Positions 59,839 to 64,000 of a DNA stretch of 64,000 bases are shown here, one piece after another. The position numbers and the translations under genes were made by a program. The DNA is from an uncultured Lachnospiraceae bacterium (GTDB taxonomy: Bacteria > Bacillota > Clostridia > Lachnospirales > Lachnospiraceae): assembly GCA_947593655.1 (NCBI GenBank), contig CANQDS010000003.1, forward strand, positions 1-64,000, read 5' to 3'. Under the pieces are notes generated by a model. That model made no database searches. It saw nothing but the letters and a program-made list of their open reading frames with translations, and was not told where the DNA came from. Numbering within the stretch: position 1 is the stretch's first letter; each line of letters begins with the position of its first letter.

Positions 59839-61681
59839 TAAAACGATTTTTTTGAAAAATGTCACTCTGTACTGGCCGATCTGGGGGCTTTATCTCCTGT
59901 ACCTGATGATCGCGGTGCCGGGTTCGCTGTGGCTCCAGCTCGAGATCGGGCAAAACGGCATGTGGGAGATAGATGCCAACGAAGTTTTTAGTATTCTCGA
60001 AGGAGTCATCAATCCTTCGATCGGGATGTGGGCGACTTTTTTCATGGCGATCGTTACGGGAATGGCGCTGCACAATTACCTGTTTAATGCGAAAAATACA
60101 AATATGATCCATGCGCTTCCGGTCAACAGGGGTGAGCTTTTCGGAACCAATCTGGCCAGCGGGCTGTGTTTTCTCTTTGTTCCGCAGATCCTGGCATTCG
60201 TCGTCAGCGTGCTGGTATGCCTGACTTACCATGTGGCGCATGTGCAGTATCTGGGAAGCTGGCTTTTGGTCATGATGGGAACCGCGTTTGCCATTTACAG
60301 CATCGTTGTGTTCTGTGCGATGATCACCGGGCAGCTGTTCGCGCTGCCGTTTATCGTGATCGCTCTGAATTTCGCTTATCTGCTGTTCTGGTGGATGGAT
60401 GCGCTTTTGATGGAGATCATGGGATACGGCATGTTGATCGCTCCGGAACTGGATGGAGCCGGCCTTAACCTGATCAGCTGGCTGTCGCCGATGTATTGTC
60501 TGGACAGTCACGTTTATTTTACTCCGGAATACTCGGCCAAGGCGAACGGGGATATACTCTATACCGGTTTTTCCCTGCACGGGGCAGGCGTTCTGGCGGT
60601 CTATGCGGGCGCGGGGATTTTGTTTCTGGCGGCGGCATATCTGATCTACCGGAAACGGCAGCTCGAGCAGGCGGGAGAACTGTTTACAACGGCTCCTGCA
60701 AGGCTGCTCTTCCGCTGGGGCTGCGGGTTTTTCTTCGGGTATTTTATCGCGATGTTTGCCATAGAGATCTTAGAGGCGGTGCAGATCCCGTGGAATCTGT
60801 TTGTAATGCTCGTGTTTGTGCTCCTGTTCGGCTGGATGTTCTATCTGTTTGCAGAAATGCTGGTGCGGAAAAATTTCCGTGTTTTCAAGAAAAGAATGCT
60901 GGTCGAAAGCGGGATCTTTCTGGTATTTCTGCTGCTTACTTTCGGCGGGATGAAGCTGCAGGCGCATATGCAGGAGCAGTATGTGCCGGATGCGGATGAG
61001 ATCGCGTCGGCTTCGATCTCCGATCAGATCGAGGTCCGCTGCAGCGGCGGGGATGCGGAAAAGGTGCTGGAATTCCACCGGGAAATCTTAAAGAATAAGG
61101 AGAAATTCCAAAATCTTTCCTGGGAACAGCTCACCGACGATGTGTGGGTGAATTATACGTTAAAGAACGGCAAGCGTATCGAGCGCGTTTATACGATCCC
61201 TGTGGAGGGAGAAGACAGCGGATTATATCAGAAACTGATTGCGATGGAGCTGGAACCGGAGAATTTCCTTACGGGACTGCTGGGCAGAGATTATACGGAT
61301 CTTGGCCGGTATGCATCGGGGCTCATGGAATTTTACGATCCGGAAACCGACTGGTATGACAGCAGGGAATTCAGTGCGGATACCGCGAAAAAGATCGCGG
61401 AGGCGCTGATCGCGGACGCCAGGACCGGCGCGCTCCAGAAATACAATCTGACGGTTATCGGCGAAACAGAGGAGGACACGGGCTTTCAGGAAACGATCTC
61501 GCTGGACTATACGTTTGAGGAAGAGGAGTACGACTGGATGGGAAACACGGTGATAAACGCTGTGACTTCTTCTTATTATATCGGTTTTGGAGAGGACTGC
61601 ACGAATCTGTTGTCCGCGCTGGTGGAGACGGGCGTGATCGAGTCGGAAGAGGAATTGACGCCTGTTGATATGAATTATTAG
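59813..61681 (+). CDS. ABC transporter permease with large C-terminal soluble domain
   Basis: 622 residues. ATG 59813 has GGGAGGAGC upstream. About eight membrane helices fill residues 15-390. A 220-residue soluble domain follows (KVLEFHREILKNKEKF, LLGRDYTDLGRYASG, IGETEEDTGFQET), like DUF6449-type tails of clostridial ABC permeases. The substrate is unknown; the regulator type suggests envelope-active compounds. Confidence 0.82.
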   Translation: MKSKISCFNKTIFLKNVTLYWPIWGLYLLYLMIAVPGSLWLQLEIGQNGMWEIDANEVFSILEGVINPSIGMWATFFMAIVTGMALHNYLFNAKNTNMIHALPVNRGELFGTNLASGLCFLFVPQILAFVVSVLVCLTYHVAHVQYLGSWLLVMMGTAFAIYSIVVFCAMITGQLFALPFIVIALNFAYLLFWWMDALLMEIMGYGMLIAPELDGAGLNLISWLSPMYCLDSHVYFTPEYSAKANGDILYTGFSLHGAGVLAVYAGAGILFLAAAYLIYRKRQLEQAGELFTTAPARLLFRWGCGFFFGYFIAMFAIEILEAVQIPWNLFVMLVFVLLFGWMFYLFAEMLVRKNFRVFKKRMLVESGIFLVFLLLTFGGMKLQAHMQEQYVPDADEIASASISDQIEVRCSGGDAEKVLEFHREILKNKEKFQNLSWEQLTDDVWVNYTLKNGKRIERVYTIPVEGEDSGLYQKLIAMELEPENFLTGLLGRDYTDLGRYASGLMEFYDPETDWYDSREFSADTAKKIAEALIADARTGALQKYNLTVIGETEEDTGFQETISLDYTFEEEEYDWMGNTVINAVTSSYYIGFGEDCTNLLSALVETGVIESEEELTPVDMNY

Positions 61682-61709
61682 AACCGGTTTTCGAGATTTG
61701 CAGGTTCCG

Positions 61710-61771
61710 CAGGCCCGGATCTTGGGACAGTACGATCGAAAGGATCGGCTGTACCGACTGATCCGGGCCTG
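61710..61771. other. Long hairpin with GAAA loop
   Basis: A perfect 12-bp outer stem (61710-61721 with 61760-61771) encloses an inner ACAG/CTGT and GATC/GATC stem around a GAAA loop. No T-run follows (TTGGTTGG), so it is not a clear terminator. It lies 28 bases past the permease stop and may stabilise the mRNA end or be part of a small element. Confidence 0.6.
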
Positions 61772-61781
61772 TTGGTTGGAT

Positions 61782-61928
61782 ATGTGGAAAATTAAATCTT
61801 GTCAAAAGACGGATGAATGCTATCCTAAGGCATTACGGGACATCAAAGAAGCTCCGGATATTTTGTATTATGTTGGAGATCTTGCTGTCTGTGAAAATGT
61901 AATAATTGCTGTAGTCGGAAAAGGTTGA
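61782..61928 (+). pseudogene. Truncated DprA-like fragment
   Basis: 48 codons from ATG 61782. CQKTDECYPKALRDIKEAP, then ILYYVGDL and IIAVVGKG before a stop, is the start of a DprA/SLOG Rossmann fold, in which the stretch normally continues VGxR into the nucleotide site. Everything downstream is missing. dprA often follows the rnhB-yraN region in Firmicutes, so this may be a leftover, though 5.8 kb of other genes now intervene. Confidence 0.55.
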
Positions 61929-62088
61929 CAATCATAAAGCAAGTGCTGTTTCGAGTACGGAATCATTCTTTTTTCGTCTGCGGATTTGTCCGATTCTCGA
62001 GAAAAAGATTGCGCGGCAGAAATAATGATGGTAAAATAAGCAATAAATAGTACTTTTTACATTATGACGAAAGAAAAGGGGGATAACC

Positions 62089-64000
62089 ATGTCTTTTAAG
62101 AAAATGGGTACGAAGATCATCGTCGTTATTCTGCCGATCATGCTTCTTGCGCAGATTGTGCTGACGGTCATTTCCGCCGTTTCCAGCAGCGCGCTGATCA
62201 ACGAGGAGATGGCAAGCAATATGAACTCGGAGCTGTCCTACAATCAGGCGCAGATCGAGCGGTATCTCGACGGAGTCCGGACGATGGCGACAACGATTTC
62301 CATGAGCGTTGCGGATACCTATCAGAACACCGAACTTCCGGAGTATGAGGAAATGCTCGCCAATATTATTCAGACGAACGATATTGTTTTGGGAAGCGGG
62401 CTTTGGTTTGAACCGTATGTGTACGATCCCGAGGAGGAATATGTCGGGCCGTATGTATACAAGGACGGAGGCAGTATTCAGGTTACATACGATTACAGCA
62501 ACGCGGAGTATGACTATTTTTCACAGGAGTATTATACGAACGCCATGAATTCCGATGTTGCGGTGATCACCGATCCCTATTATGATCCGACTACCGATAC
62601 GATCATGTCATCCTGCTCGGTGCCGATCATCGACGGCGGGAAGAAGATCGGATGCGTGACGGTCGATATTGAGCTGACGACGATTCAGCAGCTTGTGGAA
62701 AATGTCACGATCGGCGAGCAGGGTTCGGCGATCCTGACGACCGGAAGCGGCGTTTATCTGGCCGGTGTGGACGACGAGAAGATTGCTTCTGCGATGAATA
62801 TTGCAGAGGATGAAAATGCGTCTCTTGCGGCAGCGGGAGCAGAGATCCTGGCCAATAAGACCGGTACGTGTGCGTATGAGCAGGGCGGAAAGCGTTATCA
62901 GCTGTACTACGGTTCGCTGGAAGAACTGAACTGGAAGTTCATTCTGCAGATCTCCAGGGCAGAGATGCAGCAGCCGCTTTATCAGTTGATCGGAAAGCTG
63001 ATCTTTGTCTGTGTGATCGCGGTTCTGCTCGTGTTTGTCGTGATTCTGCTGCAGGCCGGAGGCATTACCAAAAGCATTTCCAAAGTACAGTCATTTGCCG
63101 GCGAGCTGGCAGGCGGCAACTATGCCGTTACCGCGCTTGAAATTAAAGGACGGGATGAAATCGCGGATATGGGGAATTCCTTAAACGAGATGTACGGGAA
63201 CAACCGGAATATGATCAGCAATATTTCGCAGCACGCGGCGGAGATTAACACGTCGAGCGAGAGGCTGAACGATTCAGCGGCGCATTTGAAGAATGAGTTT
63301 GACAGCATCACGAGGTATATGTCGCAGGTCAATGACGCCGTTTTAGGTACGTCTTCTTCGACGGAGGAGCTGTATGCATCCGTGGAGCAGATCACCGCTT
63401 CCGCTGACCGGCTTGCGGAGGAGACGGAACACAGCCTTGGTCTGGCACATGAAATTCACAACCGTGCGGCAGATGTTAAGAAGAACAGCCAGCAGTCATT
63501 TGAGATGACCAGTACGTTAAGACAGAATTACGAAAAAGAGCTTGCGGAGAGCATCGAGCGTGCAAAGGTTGTGGAGAATATCGATGGAATGGCAAAGATG
63601 ATCTCCGATATCGCGGAGCAGATCTCTCTGCTTTCGCTGAATGCTTCCATTGAGGCGGCGCGGGCCGGTGATTCCGGGCGCGGTTTCGCGGTAGTTGCGA
63701 CGGAGATCGGAAACCTCGCGAACGATACGGCTGTTGCGGTTTCGGGCATCCAGAAGACCATTTCCGAGGTTCAGGCGGCGTTCGAGAGCCTGGCCGGGAA
63801 CGCAAGGCAGATGCTTGGTTTTGTAGCGGACACGGTAACGCCGGATTACCGCAGTTTCGTGGAAATAGCCGGTCAGTACGGCAAAGATGCGGAGAGTATC
63901 ACGGAATTTTCGGAGCGGCTCTCCCATATGGCGGAGAGCATCCGCGAAAATATGGAGCAGGTGACGGGAGCGCTGCAGACGATCACGGAATCCACACAGG
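62089..64000 (+). CDS. Methyl-accepting chemotaxis protein with Cache domain (partial)
   Basis: Open from ATG 62089 (AAAAGGGGG upstream) to the window edge, at least 637 residues; the end lies outside. First membrane helix at about 8-32. A dCache-type extracytoplasmic domain runs from about 40 to 300, with [40 protein letters not shown] and [14 protein letters not shown] second helix lies at about 305-330, then HAMP ([20 protein letters not shown]). Signalling coils have the tip [21 protein letters not shown]. It senses a small external ligand, by type often an amino acid or organic acid. Confidence 0.93.
   Translation, partial: MSFKKMGTKIIVVILPIMLLAQIVLTVISAVSSSALINEEMASNMNSELSYNQAQIERYLDGVRTMATTISMSVADTYQNTELPEYEEMLANIIQTNDIVLGSGLWFEPYVYDPEEEYVGPYVYKDGGSIQVTYDYSNAEYDYFSQEYYTNAMNSDVAVITDPYYDPTTDTIMSSCSVPIIDGGKKIGCVTVDIELTTIQQLVENVTIGEQGSAILTTGSGVYLAGVDDEKIASAMNIAEDENASLAAAGAEILANKTGTCAYEQGGKRYQLYYGSLEELNWKFILQISRAEMQQPLYQLIGKLIFVCVIAVLLVFVVILLQAGGITKSISKVQSFAGELAGGNYAVTALEIKGRDEIADMGNSLNEMYGNNRNMISNISQHAAEINTSSERLNDSAAHLKNEFDSITRYMSQVNDAVLGTSSSTEELYASVEQITASADRLAEETEHSLGLAHEIHNRAADVKKNSQQSFEMTSTLRQNYEKELAESIERAKVVENIDGMAKMISDIAEQISLLSLNASIEAARAGDSGRGFAVVATEIGNLANDTAVAVSGIQKTISEVQAAFESLAGNARQMLGFVADTVTPDYRSFVEIAGQYGKDAESITEFSERLSHMAESIRENMEQVTGALQTITESTQ

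Noticed and set aside
1-64000. tRNA, rRNA or insertion-sequence genes
   Set aside because: No cloverleaf-like TTCGANNC context with CCA end, no rRNA signatures and no complete transposase with terminal repeats were recognised by reading; a dedicated scan was not possible.

Overview
The window reads as a chromosomal segment of a Gram-positive, spore-forming, motile member of the Clostridia, most likely Lachnospiraceae. Inference rests on family content rather than any database search: a CspABC-like subtilase (germination), orphan FliK/FlhB-like flagellar export proteins, three chemoreceptor-type proteins, a T-box in front of an archaeal-type aspS with gatCAB, an rplS-lepB-rbgA-rnhB cluster, and AGGAGG-type ribosome binding sites. 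Most of the window has a moderately high G+C codon style. Two stretches are visibly AT-rich and look acquired: about 1-8.5 kb and about 41.7-44.7 kb.

Layout. 0.2-5.2 kb: a two-component system overlapping an ABC transporter of the antimicrobial-peptide-resistance type. 5.2-8.5 kb: decayed gene fragments and an AAA ATPase with a nuclease-like C-terminus behind a palindromic operator. 8.4-9.6 kb: a Fic protein with a winged-helix tail behind a five-copy half-site array. 9.6-12.3 kb: tyrosine phosphatase, sce7726-like nuclease-fold protein, unknown protein and DNA polymerase IV. 12.4-18.1 kb: T-box, aspS, a GNAT-GatC fusion, gatA and gatB, which together make Asn-tRNA and/or Gln-tRNA by the indirect route. 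18.2-22.8 kb: MoxR, DUF58 and a frameshifted transglutaminase. 22.9-29.6 kb: clpX, a peptidoglycan-binding protein, recJ, a soluble chemoreceptor-like protein and a lipase-like hydrolase. 29.8-34.6 kb: PAP2-like enzyme, L,D-transpeptidase, two pseudogenes and a metallo-beta-lactamase-fold enzyme. 34.7-41.6 kb: GH53 galactanase, a YhaO/YhaN-type nuclease pair and a Csp-like subtilase.

41.7-44.3 kb holds the most unusual gene pair: a ketoacyl synthase III-like protein that keeps the nucleophilic Cys but has lost the His and Asn of the triad, apparently in one operon with a multi-spanning chemoreceptor-type protein. 44.9-48.7 kb: citrate synthase, argJ, proC and a small membrane protein. 48.7-50.3 kb: DHHW protein and lipoprotein. 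50.4-56.9 kb: rplS with a leader, lepB, rbgA, rnhB, a 41-bp minisatellite, FliK-like and FlhB-C-like proteins, yraN and pgeF. 56.9-58.4 kb: five 33/34-bp direct repeats in front of an AAA_14/DUF4143-type ATPase. 58.5-61.7 kb: YtrA-like GntR regulator with its ABC transporter. 61.7-62 kb: a long hairpin and a DprA remnant. A Cache-domain chemoreceptor runs off the right edge.

No rRNA, tRNA, CRISPR array, intact insertion sequence or replication origin was recognised. The main candidates for undescribed biology are the KAS III-like/chemoreceptor pair, the GNAT-GatC fusion, the TTAGGCG array of the Fic gene and the several in-gene or intergenic tandem repeats.
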